From contig NZ_JAPNKA010000001.1 in assembly GCF_026626635.1 (NCBI RefSeq), positions 930,001 to 994,000 of the forward strand: 64,000 nucleotides of DNA, given 5' to 3'. The notes under the pieces were generated by a model. It saw only the letters and a program-made list of their open reading frames with translations, ran no database searches and was not told the DNA's origin. The position numbers and the translations under genes were made by a program. Each line of letters starts with the position of its first letter. Position 1 is the first letter of the stretch. Positions 18,297 to 26,798 of this stretch are shown here, in pieces. The stretch comes from Archangium lansingense (lineage in GTDB: Bacteria > Myxococcota > Myxococcia > Myxococcales > Myxococcaceae).

Positions 18297-18842
18297 CTAC
18301 TCGGCGAGGGCCTTGTCGAGGGCGGTCTTGAGCTCGGTGCTCTCCGGCGTGACCGAGCTGGGGAAGGCAGCGCGCACCTGGCCGTCCTTGCCCACCACGT
18401 ACTTGTGGAAGTTCCACTTGGGCTCGCCGTGCTTGCGCGCGAGGAACTCGTAGATGGGAGACTGGCCTTCGCCCTTGGTCTTCACCTTCTCGAGCATGGG
18501 GAAGGTGACCTTGTAGCGAAGCTCGCAGAACTTGGCGATCTGCTCGGAGCTGCCGGGCTCCTGGCCGCCGAAGTCATTGGAGGGGATGCCGAGCACCACC
18601 ACGCCCTTGGCCTTGTACTCGCCCCAGAGCTTCTCCAGACCCGCGTACTGGGGCGTGTAGCCGCACTCGGAGGCGGTGTTCACCACGAGCACCACCTTGC
18701 CCTTGTACTCGGAGAGGTTGGCGGGCTGGCCGTTGAGCCGCTTGAACTGAAGGTCATGGAAGGACATCGCACGCTCCGCGGAGATAGCGGCCGTGCTCAG
18801 GAGGAGGGCGGCCGCGGTGAGGGAAAGCAGTCGGTTGGACAT
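18297..18842 (-). CDS. glutathione peroxidase family protein, exported
   Basis: The 181-residue protein is a Cys-type glutathione/thioredoxin peroxidase, reducing hydroperoxides. Catalytic residues are visible: Cys60 in NTASECGYTPQY, Gln94 in FGGQEPGS, and Trp143-Asn144 in WNFHKY. An N-terminal signal peptide (MSNRLLSLTAAALLLSTAAISA) predicts a periplasmic enzyme, whereas most bacterial homologues are cytoplasmic. Length minus the signal is normal. It stands alone on the minus strand beside the 41-bp tandem array. Confidence 0.93.
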   Translation of the reverse strand: MSNRLLSLTAAALLLSTAAISAERAMSFHDLQFKRLNGQPANLSEYKGKVVLVVNTASECGYTPQYAGLEKLWGEYKAKGVVVLGIPSNDFGGQEPGSSEQIAKFCELRYKVTFPMLEKVKTKGEGQSPIYEFLARKHGEPKWNFHKYVVGKDGQVRAAFPSSVTPESTELKTALDKALAE

Positions 18843-18884
18843 GCCCCCCAGGATGCCTGAACCGGTGGCGCGTTTCTCGGGCTG

Positions 18885-19805
18885 TCAGTCGAGGAAGCGG
18901 CGCTCCCATCGGCGCAGGTCCTCGGGAGGGAAGTCGGGATCGAAGCCGCGTTCCTCATGATAGAGCCAGGGCTCCAGGACGCGCGCCAGCTCCCGGTAGG
19001 CGGGAAGCGTGTTGCCCTGCTCGGTGTCCCCCGCTTCTGGCCAGGGGCCGAGTGTGATGACGGCGCGCTCCCCTTCCAGCTCCTGGACAGTCGTGCCCGG
19101 GGAGGACAGGCGCGAGCGCAGGCTCGACGCGCCGCCCAGCTCGCCCAGAATGGGCTGGCCCAGGAAGGTGAGCCAGGAGGGGCCGCGAACCCGGAAGCCG
19201 AGTTTCCACGAATGCCAACTCGGCTTCGGGATGTCCAGGCCCGGGTAGCGGAAGCAATGCTCTCGGACTTTCCTCAGCATGCCGATCAGGCTCATCTCGC
19301 CCCTGAAGGCGAGGCCCACCTGCCCGAAGCAGAAGGGCAGAGGAGCGGCCAATTGCAGCGCCAGCTCACGCAGCCGGTTTGGACCGTGCTCCTCGAGGTA
19401 CTCGGTGGGAAGCCAGAAGCCCACCATGCTTGACGCATCCGGTTCGCCGTCCAATGAGGGGGCGGGGGTGCCGAGCGGTTTGCCAGAATAGTCGAAACCG
19501 TACTGGTCCTCGAGGTTGGAGTCATCATCGCGCAGCGCGATCATGGGCCATTCGTCTTCGAGCAGCTCACGCCGGATCTCCTTCCACCCGGAGTCATCGA
19601 GCAACTGCGTGTATCCGCTGTGCTCCACGTATGTGCCGAGCGCCCCTGGCCCTACCGCATTCAGGTAGGTTTCCAACGACTGAAGCACTCCCCGCATGAT
19701 CTCCTGGTGGGGGTGGCGGATGTAGAAACAGAGGCTCAGGCTGTCTCGGAGGATGATATGTCCGGCTGGGTGGTAGACACGGATGCGTGGATGGTGCCCG
19801 CTCAT
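18885..19805 (-). CDS. DUF3396 / type VI immunity family protein
   Basis: This 306-residue cytoplasmic protein resembles the DUF3396 family of immunity proteins against VRR-NUC nucleases. The most telling stretch is WLTFLGQPILGELGG near residue 212. Others are SLCFYIRHPHQEIMRGVLQS near the N terminus and LVERA-like endings replaced here by EPWLYHEERG. Its ATG overlaps the stop of the upstream nuclease gene (ATGA), so translation is coupled. It is inferred to protect the cell from that nuclease. The family name is from recall of the motif. Confidence 0.7.
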   Translation of the reverse strand: MSGHHPRIRVYHPAGHIILRDSLSLCFYIRHPHQEIMRGVLQSLETYLNAVGPGALGTYVEHSGYTQLLDDSGWKEIRRELLEDEWPMIALRDDDSNLEDQYGFDYSGKPLGTPAPSLDGEPDASSMVGFWLPTEYLEEHGPNRLRELALQLAAPLPFCFGQVGLAFRGEMSLIGMLRKVREHCFRYPGLDIPKPSWHSWKLGFRVRGPSWLTFLGQPILGELGGASSLRSRLSSPGTTVQELEGERAVITLGPWPEAGDTEQGNTLPAYRELARVLEPWLYHEERGFDPDFPPEDLRRWERRFLD

Positions 19806-20608
19806 GGCATGACTCCTATCCAGGGGAGGATTGGCTTGGGTTCAACTCCCAGGGCTTCGTAATACACCTCGTTTTGCCAACGGTCCGCATGGGGCCCTTT
19901 TTTATACTTGCACCAAGGGACTTGAGCACTACTCACACAGGGAAACTTGAAGTCATAGACGGCCAGGGGCAAGAGCGGATTGCCCGCGTGGATGACGATG
20001 TCTGGCTTGATGGTGCCGAGCAACTCGCTGTAGCAGCCCTCCTCCAGCAACGCCTCTTCCTTCTCCGCGCTGATCAGCTCACGCTGCCGGGTGTCCGTGT
20101 TGTAGCGGTAGCGCGGCTCCCGGCTGAAGCCGCCCGGACGCAGCGCGCTCAATTCCACTTCCGCACACGCGAGCGCCACCTTGTGCATCTCCTCGCCGAG
20201 GAACATGGCCCGTGTCCTCTCCTTGCCTCCGAAGTTCTTCTTCTCGCGGCACTCCGCTGGGGTGGGGCTCCTGCCTTGCATGTGCTCGCGGAGCACCTGC
20301 TCGCGGGCCATGTTGGCGCACTTCGTCAGCTTCTGCTCGATGGCCTTCCGGTGCGCCTCATTGAGCACTGCCGCGACCGCACCGGCCGAGGTGCCGAGCT
20401 CCGCCGCGCGTTGTACGGCCTGCGGTATGACGGCCTCCTCTCCCGCCATGCGAGCGCACAGGGCGGGTTGGGTCCGGCAGGAGCTCGATGCCGAGTCGAG
20501 GGACTGCGCGTAGGCCTGTGAGGCCAGGAGAAGCACGCTGGCCAGCAATGTGCCAGACCTTGGCCGGAACGTGAGTCTGCCTCGTGGTGGGGATGAGAGA
20601 TGATTCAT
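19802..20608 (-). CDS. exported VRR-NUC-like (PD-(D/E)xK) nuclease toxin
   Basis: This 268-residue protein has a Sec signal (LLASVLLLASQAYAQ near residues 21-35), a middle helical region with several Cys, and a C-terminal nuclease core. The core motif KPDIVI at 201-206 is followed by VYDFKF with Asp219 and Lys221, matching the PD...(D/E)xK pattern of VRR-NUC domains. Later ADRWQNEVYYEALG resembles the family's terminal helix. VRR-NUC enzymes cut DNA. An exported nuclease immediately followed, with a 4-base overlap, by a DUF3396 immunity gene is best read as an interbacterial toxin. No T6SS marker domain is attached, so its delivery route is open. Confidence 0.7.
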   Translation of the reverse strand: MNHLSSPPRGRLTFRPRSGTLLASVLLLASQAYAQSLDSASSSCRTQPALCARMAGEEAVIPQAVQRAAELGTSAGAVAAVLNEAHRKAIEQKLTKCANMAREQVLREHMQGRSPTPAECREKKNFGGKERTRAMFLGEEMHKVALACAEVELSALRPGGFSREPRYRYNTDTRQRELISAEKEEALLEEGCYSELLGTIKPDIVIHAGNPLLPLAVYDFKFPCVSSAQVPWCKYKKGPHADRWQNEVYYEALGVEPKPILPWIGVMP

Positions 20609-20901
20609 GTGCCCTACGCTGGGTGACGGGGGACCGCAGTCTGCCGTGTGAGAGGCGCTGAGCGTGGAACTGAGACGGAAGAGCGAGGCAGGTCAAGGAC
20701 GCTCCGGGTCCGGTTTCCCTCAATGCACCGTCTTACAGGGGAGGGCGCCCGGCTGGGTGGCCTTGCGCTGCAACTGGCGAGCACCCGCTGTGTGGCGCGG
20801 TCCGCCATGAAGCGTCCCATCGGCCGGGGGGTGTAGTTGCCCAGGGCGGGGAGACCGGGGGGGCCTGTCCTCCGGGTCAGTTGCCTGGGTAGCATGCGAG
20901 C

Positions 20902-22194
20902 GTGCTCGTCCAGACGCTCCTGCTCGTTCCCCTGCTCTGTGCCGCTCCCCCTGAGCGCGTGGACCTCGTCTTCGGGGGAGATGTCATTCCCCATGGTGAG
21001 GTGAAGGAGGCCGCGGCCGACCACACGCGCGCCGACTCTGGGGACGCCGGCCCCGCCCGGTCGCTCAACAACGAGGGCTGGGACCATGTCTTCGGGCCCA
21101 TCGCCGACGTGCTGCGCTCCGCGGATGTCGCCATGGTGAACCTGGAGACGCCCATCAGTGGAAACCCGGACGCCCGCACCGCGCCGCTGCTCTTTGATGC
21201 GCCGCCCGCCATGCTGCACGCGCTGGCCGCCGCAGGGGTGGATGTCGTGTCCATCGCCAACAACCACGCCTACGACCAGCGCCGCGTGGGCGTCCAGGCC
21301 ACCTGGAAGCACCTGTCAGAAGCCGGTCTGCTGGGAGTCGGCTCAGGTGAATCGGAGGCCGCCGCGTGGGAGCCGCTCATCATCGAGAAGCAGGGGATGC
21401 GGATCGGCTTCCTGTCCTTCACCCGGTGGCTCAACGGCGCCCGCAATCCCGTCGACCCCGAGACGTCGCCCCACGTCGCCTATGTGCCCTACAAGGGCAA
21501 GGTGAGTGGGAGCTGGCAGTCTCCCGACTCGGCCGCGGAGCTGGTGCGCGCCGCGGCCCGGCGCTGTGACGCGCTGATCGTCTCCATCCACTGGGGCACC
21601 GAGTACTCGCACACGCCGCACCCGGAGGATCGGAAGCTGGCCCGCGCCCTGCTGGAGGCCGGTGCGCTCGCCATCATCGGCCACCACCCTCATGTGCTGC
21701 AGCCTGTCGAGGCGTATCGCACCTCCTCCGGGCGCGACACGCTCGTCGCCTTCTCGCTGGGCAACCTCATCGCCAACCAGGACCGGCACTACATTCACGG
21801 CCGGCAGATGGAGGCGGATGGCAGCAAGCGTGACTCCATGCTGCTCCGGTTCTCGCTCACCCGTCCCCAGCCGGGAGCACCCGTGTCGCTGGAGGGCGTG
21901 TCCGTGTTGCCGGTGTGGATTGAGAACAACCACTATGTCGCGCTCGGCCGTAACCGGGTGCCGCGTCACATCCAGCCCGTGCTGCTCGACGCGGAGCTGC
22001 AGGCCATTCAGGAGCGGCTCTTGATGCTCTCGACCCGGGCGCTCACCCAGCCGCGTGAGGTCCGTCAGGAGCGCACCGCGCTCGAGCGCCGGTTGGACAT
22101 GGCCCGGCACCGGCGCGAGCTTATCCTGCGTATCACTCGGCCTCCCGGCTCCGACGTCGCTCCGACGGAGTCCGGGCGCCGTCCCGCGGGTTAG
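20902..22194 (+). CDS. CapA/PgsA-type metallophosphatase-fold protein
   Basis: The 430-residue protein starts at a GTG with a hydrophobic leader (LVQTLLLVPLLCAAPPE), so it is probably exported. The mature part shows the CapA metallophosphatase pattern: LVFGGDVIPHG, ADVAMVNLETPIS, VDVVSIANNHAYDQ, VSIHWGTEYSHTP, IGHHPHVLQPVE and VAFSLGNLI. CapA proteins act in poly-gamma-glutamate or capsule synthesis, but most bacterial homologues are of unknown substrate. Its stop shares bases with the stop of the repeat lipoprotein on the other strand (22191-22194). No capsule genes are near. Confidence 0.88.
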   Translation: MLVQTLLLVPLLCAAPPERVDLVFGGDVIPHGEVKEAAADHTRADSGDAGPARSLNNEGWDHVFGPIADVLRSADVAMVNLETPISGNPDARTAPLLFDAPPAMLHALAAAGVDVVSIANNHAYDQRRVGVQATWKHLSEAGLLGVGSGESEAAAWEPLIIEKQGMRIGFLSFTRWLNGARNPVDPETSPHVAYVPYKGKVSGSWQSPDSAAELVRAAARRCDALIVSIHWGTEYSHTPHPEDRKLARALLEAGALAIIGHHPHVLQPVEAYRTSSGRDTLVAFSLGNLIANQDRHYIHGRQMEADGSKRDSMLLRFSLTRPQPGAPVSLEGVSVLPVWIENNHYVALGRNRVPRHIQPVLLDAELQAIQERLLMLSTRALTQPREVRQERTALERRLDMARHRRELILRITRPPGSDVAPTESGRRPAG

Positions 22195-22751
22195 CGCTGC
22201 TGCTCGGGCTGCGGGCGTGCGCCCGGCGGAGACACCGTGTCCTCGTCGACCTGACCCTCGTTGTGGTCGAGCCCCTCGTCATTCTTGCCCGGCTGGAGGA
22301 CGCCCTCGTCCTCGTCGCGCACGGTGTCCTGTCCGGTGCTGCCCGCGCCTCCGGTGCCGGGCTCATCCATGATGTCCTCGTCCGGGGCGCTTGGATCGAT
22401 GGAGCCACCGGTGCCGGGCTCGTCGAGGGTGTTCGGCTCCTGGGTGGTTCCCTGATCCAGGGCGCCGCCGGTGCCAGAGCGCTCCAGGGTGTCCTCGTCC
22501 TGAGACTGCGTGCGCGTGTCGCCCGCGCCGCCAGTGCCGGACCGGTCGAGCGTGTCCTGCTCGGGAGGGAGGGCCTCCTCGCCCTGGAGGTCGTCCTTCG
22601 TGTTGGGACGGGCCCCGTCCTGCTCCTGCTGTTGTTGCAGGAGGTCCTGCGGGCGTGCCTCGGCTTCCGCGCGCTTGCAGCCGGTGCCCAGCACCAGGGA
22701 GCCGGCGAGCAGTCCCACCAGCGGGAGTCCCGTCTTCATCTTTCCGGCCAT
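22191..22751 (-). CDS. acidic repeat lipoprotein with GTGG repeats
   Basis: The 186-residue product begins with a lipoprotein signal, MAGKMKTGLPLVGLLAGSLV, with lipobox LGTGC. The mature chain is acidic and low complexity and contains four imperfect copies, spaced about 20 residues apart, of (D/N)(T/I)(L/M)(D/E)xxGTGG. It should be unstructured and exposed. GGAGAGGAAA before the ATG at 22751 supports the start. Similar proteins in myxobacteria have no known function. Its 3' end overlaps the CapA-like gene convergently, so each gene may interfere with the other's transcription. Confidence 0.75.
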   Translation of the reverse strand: MAGKMKTGLPLVGLLAGSLVLGTGCKRAEAEARPQDLLQQQQEQDGARPNTKDDLQGEEALPPEQDTLDRSGTGGAGDTRTQSQDEDTLERSGTGGALDQGTTQEPNTLDEPGTGGSIDPSAPDEDIMDEPGTGGAGSTGQDTVRDEDEGVLQPGKNDEGLDHNEGQVDEDTVSPPGARPQPEQQR

Positions 22752-22974
22752 CGTTTCCTCTCCTTTCGGGAATGTGGGGGGCCTGAATCGGGAACGTGGG
22801 CACGCGAGGGGTGACCCCGCAGGAGGCGCCTGCCCCCCTGGGCGCTCCCCATCCACGCGGGGGAGAGGGGACGCCCCTGGTTGTGGGGACTTGCACGACC
22901 CATGGAGCAAGTCTCTAGGCGCGGGTTGGCCTCTCGGGTAATGTCCTCCAACGTCTCTTTGGACGTCACGCACC

Positions 22975-23376
22975 ATGGCCTCGAAACGCACCCCTCCTCC
23001 ACCTTCGCAGCAGCGCATGGATGACAAGCTGGCTCTTGCCCTGGGGGCTGCGGCGCGTGCCGCCCGGGTGCGTGCGGGGCTTACCCAGGCGGAAGCGGCC
23101 GAGAAGGTAGGTCTGGCCCCCGGCGTCTACGGCCGCATCGAGCGCGGGGGGATGATGCCCAGCGTCCCCACTCTGAGAAAGCTGAGCATCATCCTGAAGA
23201 TTCCCTCGGACACGCTGCTGAGCCTGAGCCACTCGGAGGTGACGGCCTGGGTGGACTCGTTGCCGGCCAAGGAGGAGCGCTCGCCGGATTTGCGGAAGCT
23301 CTCGCGCTCGTTGCGCAACCTGTCCCCGGCCCAGCTCAAGGTGCTCAACGTCATTGCCACCGCGCTCACGCGCTGA
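22975..23376 (+). CDS. XRE-family helix-turn-helix regulator
   Basis: A 133-residue DNA-binding protein. The helix-turn-helix lies at about residues 20-75 (ARAARVRAGLTQAEAAEKVG, YGRIERGGMMPSVPTLRKLS). The C-terminal segment LRKLSRSLRNLSPAQLKVLN is a conserved helical tail that also occurs in the three XRE proteins at 54.9-56.2 kb, so the four are paralogues. The gene sits 78 bp upstream of the two-UbiA operon and may regulate it or be cotranscribed with it. Confidence 0.9.
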   Translation: MASKRTPPPPSQQRMDDKLALALGAAARAARVRAGLTQAEAAEKVGLAPGVYGRIERGGMMPSVPTLRKLSIILKIPSDTLLSLSHSEVTAWVDSLPAKEERSPDLRKLSRSLRNLSPAQLKVLNVIATALTR

Positions 23377-23454
23377 CTCCCGGGTCGGGAAGGTACAACC
23401 GACCTGATTGGAGAGGTTGGCCATTTTTTGGGCCGCCGGCCGGGAGGTTTGCGG

Positions 23455-24405
23455 GTGCGGATCGAGTCGATGAGCCCCTTGGCGCGGTGGTGGTACGCCC
23501 TCAAGCCGGCGAGCTGGCCGAAGGTGCTCGTGCCCGCGCTGTTCGGACAGGCCGTGGGCGCGGCCGCCGCCGGCCACTTGTCGCTGGGCGCGCTCGTGTT
23601 CGGCGTGCTGTGGATGGTGGCGGACGTCTCCTTCGTCGTGCTGCTCAATGACTGGGGAGATCGCGAGGTGGACGCCCTCAAGCGCCGCATGTTCCCCCAG
23701 GGCTGCTCGCCGAAGACGATTCCCGACGGCATCCTCCCCGCCGGGGCCCTGCTCGCCGCGGGACTCGGGGCGGGCGCGGTGGCGTTGCTCCTGGCTTGGG
23801 GCGCGGGTGTTGTGCTGGGGCGCCCGCTGCTGCTGCCCCTGGCGGCGTCGGGCCTGCTCGTCTTCGCCGTCTATACGCTGCCTCCCCTGCGGCTCAACTA
23901 CCGAGGCGGAGGCGAGCTGCTGGAGATGGTGGGCGTGGGCGGGGTGCTTCCCACGCTGCATGCGTATGCCCAGTGCGGCCAGTGGGCGCCCGCGTGGTGG
24001 GTGTCGCTGGCGCCGGGCCTGCTGGCGCTGTCGCTGTCGAGCGCCCTGGCCAGCGGGCTGTCCGACGAGGAGAGTGATCGCGCCGGGGGCAAGCGCACCT
24101 TCACCACGGTGCTGGGCAACGCGGTGGTCCGCCGGAGCGCGGAGGTGTCACTGTTCGTTGGCGTGCTCCTCTGGCTGGCGGCGTCCTGTCTGGCCGAGGA
24201 CGCACCTCCCCTCGTCGTGGTGGTGCCGGCCGTGGTGCTCGCGCTACCTTTCGCCATGCGTCTGGTGGGGAGGAGCCCGTCCGCGGTAACGAATGCCTTT
24301 GGTGCGCAGTCGGCATACAAGGGAGAGCTCCACCGCGCCATCTGGTGGGGAACGTTCGTGCTGTCGGTGCTGGTGCTCGTCGTTGGCCTGGGAGGGTGGA
24401 AGTGA
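23455..24405 (+). CDS. UbiA-family prenyltransferase (first copy)
   Basis: An integral membrane enzyme of 316 residues with about eight or nine helices. The two Asp-rich motifs of the family are present: NDWGDREVD at residues 65-73 and SDEESDR near 203-209. UbiA proteins transfer prenyl groups to aromatic or other acceptors, and some family members are terpene cyclases or carotenoid elongases. The GTG at 23455 was chosen for its GGGAGG at 7 bases; an ATG at 23470 is the alternative. Its stop overlaps the GTG of the next gene (GTGA), indicating translational coupling. Acceptor unknown. Confidence 0.88.
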   Translation: MRIESMSPLARWWYALKPASWPKVLVPALFGQAVGAAAAGHLSLGALVFGVLWMVADVSFVVLLNDWGDREVDALKRRMFPQGCSPKTIPDGILPAGALLAAGLGAGAVALLLAWGAGVVLGRPLLLPLAASGLLVFAVYTLPPLRLNYRGGGELLEMVGVGGVLPTLHAYAQCGQWAPAWWVSLAPGLLALSLSSALASGLSDEESDRAGGKRTFTTVLGNAVVRRSAEVSLFVGVLLWLAASCLAEDAPPLVVVVPAVVLALPFAMRLVGRSPSAVTNAFGAQSAYKGELHRAIWWGTFVLSVLVLVVGLGGWK

Positions 24406-25127
24406 GAGGACTTCCGAAAAACATCCTCGCCGGGCTGGAGCAGCTGTCTCCCCTGCTCGGAGACGCGGCCTCGCTCGACACGGGCCGGTCGAGGGCGCTG
24501 CTGCCGGTGGAGCTGGCGGCGCGGCTGATGGACGGTCATGACGGCGTGGAGAAGGCACGCGCCTTCTGCGAGGGCCTGGGCGAGGTGGTGCGGGCGTTCG
24601 CGGACGACTTCCCAGAGAACATCTTCTGGGACCTCGACCATCTGGCCTGCCGCATGTGGAACGCTGGAGAGCCCGAGGAGATCCTCAGCTTCGCGCGCCG
24701 GGTGGTGACGCTGTGCCGGGGCTTCGGCAACAAGTCGGAGCTGCGCTTCCGCTACGCCCATGACTTCCTGTACGGCTATGACTGGGCCCGCTGGGTGGTG
24801 CGCCAGCCGGAGAGGCGCGCGACCATCGGGCCCTTTGACCTGGAGTTCTTCGACTACCTCGAGGGCCGGCTGCGGACGCTCATCGAGCTCATCTCCGAGA
24901 ACGACACCAAGTACCGGAGGCTCCAGGGCCAGGAGTTCCGCAACCCCTTCTCCTTCTGCCGTGAGCCTCGCGAGGAGGCGCACCTGCACCAGGTGTTGGC
25001 CCAGGCGGACTTCATCCCCGTGAAGGCCTGGCGCTTCGATGGGGATTGCCGCTGGGACCTTCCGTTCACGGACCTGCGGACCGAGGCCGCGCGGCGGCTC
25101 GGGCTATCGCGAGAGGCCTCATCGTGA
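24402..25127 (+). CDS. unknown protein between two prenyltransferase genes
   Basis: This 241-residue soluble protein is overlapped at both ends by UbiA genes (GTGA junctions), so it is clearly part of their operon. The sequence is helical, with motifs FWDLDHLACRMWNAG, FRYAHDFLYGYDWARWVVRQ and RDWGFDGD-like RFDGDCRWDLPF. No membrane segment or signal peptide is seen. I do not recognise the family. A role as a partner or an additional enzyme acting on the prenylated product is inferred from position only. Confidence 0.75.
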   Translation: MRGLPKNILAGLEQLSPLLGDAASLDTGRSRALLPVELAARLMDGHDGVEKARAFCEGLGEVVRAFADDFPENIFWDLDHLACRMWNAGEPEEILSFARRVVTLCRGFGNKSELRFRYAHDFLYGYDWARWVVRQPERRATIGPFDLEFFDYLEGRLRTLIELISENDTKYRRLQGQEFRNPFSFCREPREEAHLHQVLAQADFIPVKAWRFDGDCRWDLPFTDLRTEAARRLGLSREASS

Positions 25128-26032
25128 AGGACGGGGGCGGGACGCTCCGGGCCTGGCTCCAGGCCTCGAGGCTGCCCTCGCAGTCGTACATCGCGCTCCC
25201 CCTGCTGCTCGGGCAAGTCGTCGCCGTGCACATGCGGGGAGGTGCGCTCGACCTGGGGACGCTGGTGGGAGTGCAGCTCTTCGGGGTGCTGGACCAGCTC
25301 TTCATCGTCTACGCCAATGATTGGGCGGACCAGGAGACGGACCGACACAACCGCACGGCCACGCTCTTCTCTGGCGGCTCTCGCGTGCTGGTCGAGGGCC
25401 GACTCTCTCCCCGTGCGCTCGGATTCGCCGCCGCTGTCTGCGCGGGTGCGCTGCTGGCCCTGTCGCTGGGGCTTGCGCTGGTCCGGGGCGCTCCGCTGCT
25501 CGTGCCGTTGGCGGTGGCGGCGCTGGGACTGCTGTGGGCCTACAGCTATCCACCGCTGCGGCTGTCCTACCGAGGCGGCGGGGAGCTGCTTCAGATGGTG
25601 GGAGTCGCTGGAGTGCTCCCGCTCTACGGGTACATCGCGCAGGGCGGGGACTTCAGTCGCTTTCCCTGGGCGCTCGTCGCGCTCCTGCTGCCCACCCATC
25701 TGGCCTGTGCCATCGCCACCGCGCTTCCCGATGAGCCCTCGGACCGGGAGAGCGGCAAGCTCACGTTGCCGGCGCGAGTGGGCGGCGAGCGGGCCGCCTG
25801 GGTCATCGTGGCGCTGAATGGCCTCACCTTGGCGCTGGCGCCGTGGGGGCTGGGCGTCCTGGGCTTGAGCGCGGGCGTGGGGCTGCTGGTGCCGGCGGGG
25901 GCCACGCTCGCGGTGCTGCTGGTGCGTCCCGCGCCTCCCGGCTCTCGTCGCATCCCGCTTCGAGTCGCGGCCGCCATCACCGCCACCCTGGCCACCGTCG
26001 CGCTTCCACTGATTGGCTTGGCGGTTCCCTGA
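25124..26032 (+). CDS. UbiA-family prenyltransferase (second copy)
   Basis: The 302-residue membrane protein is a paralogue of the first UbiA. The first motif is NDWADQETD at residues 65-73, the same residue numbers as in copy one, and the second is PDEPSDRESGK. Both share the segment YRGGGELL(E/Q)MVGV. The GTG start overlaps the stop of the unknown gene upstream. It acts in the membrane on a polyprenyl diphosphate donor, with acceptor unknown. Sequence divergence between the copies suggests two different acceptors or successive steps. The lycopene-cyclase-like gene follows after 7 bases. Confidence 0.88.
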   Translation: MKDGGGTLRAWLQASRLPSQSYIALPLLLGQVVAVHMRGGALDLGTLVGVQLFGVLDQLFIVYANDWADQETDRHNRTATLFSGGSRVLVEGRLSPRALGFAAAVCAGALLALSLGLALVRGAPLLVPLAVAALGLLWAYSYPPLRLSYRGGGELLQMVGVAGVLPLYGYIAQGGDFSRFPWALVALLLPTHLACAIATALPDEPSDRESGKLTLPARVGGERAAWVIVALNGLTLALAPWGLGVLGLSAGVGLLVPAGATLAVLLVRPAPPGSRRIPLRVAAAITATLATVALPLIGLAVP

Positions 26033-26039
26033 GCACGCC

Positions 26040-26798
26040 ATGACGTATGAGTTCCTGGTGATGGCGCTCCTGTTCCTGGTGCCGGGCGCCCTCATCTGGC
26101 TCGTGCGCGTGGACCTGCGCGGGTTGATGCGGAGGGCGGCGTTGGCCTCGCTCCCGTTCGCGGCGACCGAGTGGCTGTTCTATCCGGAGTACTGGACTCC
26201 CCGGTTCCTGTTTGGCCTGGCGGATAGAATCGGCTTCGGCCTGGAGGACGTGCTGTTCGTCGCCGGGCTCGGGGCTTTCTCTTCCTGTGCCTATGCGGTG
26301 GCGTTCCGCCAGACGGTGGTACCCCGGAGCCGCGGCCTGCATCCGTGGAGACGGGCCGCGGGAGGCATCGTGGCCACGCTGGCGATGGCGGGGCTGTTGC
26401 TCGCGGTGGGAGTGCCCATCCTCTATGCCTCGGTAGCAGCGATGGTGGCGTGCACCCTGGGCGTGCTGGGAATGCGCCAGGACCTGCTGCTTCCGAGCCT
26501 GCTCGGGGCCGCGGTGTCGGGCGTCATCTACCTGGGCCTGTGCCTGGTCTTCGAGCTGTTGGTGCCCGGTGTCTTCGAGCGCACGTGGCGGCCGAGCCTG
26601 TTGCTGCGCGGTGCGTTCCTCGGGGTCCCGCTGGATGAGCTGCTGTACGGAGCCGGCGCGGGCCTCGCCGCGACGGCCTTTCCAGCCTGGGCCTTCGAGC
26701 TCGCGTTCGCGCCGCTCCCTTCGCGCGGGTCTACTTCCAGAAACCCTCGTGCACCTCACGGGCCTCTGGCAGGTCCACCGGGCCCACCACCTCGGTAG
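26040..26798 (+). CDS. lycopene-cyclase-domain-like membrane protein
   Basis: A 252-residue polytopic membrane protein with about seven hydrophobic helices. The segments GLEDVLFVAGLGAF and PLDELLYGAGAGLAATAF resemble the paired PxE(E/D)-type motifs of the small heterodimeric or CrtYcd-like lycopene cyclases. A UbiA elongase next to such cyclase proteins is the arrangement seen in C50 carotenoid gene sets (crtEb with crtYe/crtYf), which supports a terpenoid role. The last ~25 residues are Pro/Gly/Arg-rich and overlap the convergent deaminase gene by 68 bp. The family call is tentative. Confidence 0.6.
   Translation: MTYEFLVMALLFLVPGALIWLVRVDLRGLMRRAALASLPFAATEWLFYPEYWTPRFLFGLADRIGFGLEDVLFVAGLGAFSSCAYAVAFRQTVVPRSRGLHPWRRAAGGIVATLAMAGLLLAVGVPILYASVAAMVACTLGVLGMRQDLLLPSLLGAAVSGVIYLGLCLVFELLVPGVFERTWRPSLLLRGAFLGVPLDELLYGAGAGLAATAFPAWAFELAFAPLPSRGSTSRNPRAPHGPLAGPPGPPPR

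Noticed and set aside
22845..22865. Short CTCCCC/GGGGAG hairpin between the repeat lipoprotein and the XRE gene
   Set aside because: Only six base pairs and different from the dispersed repeat; likely chance in GC-rich DNA.
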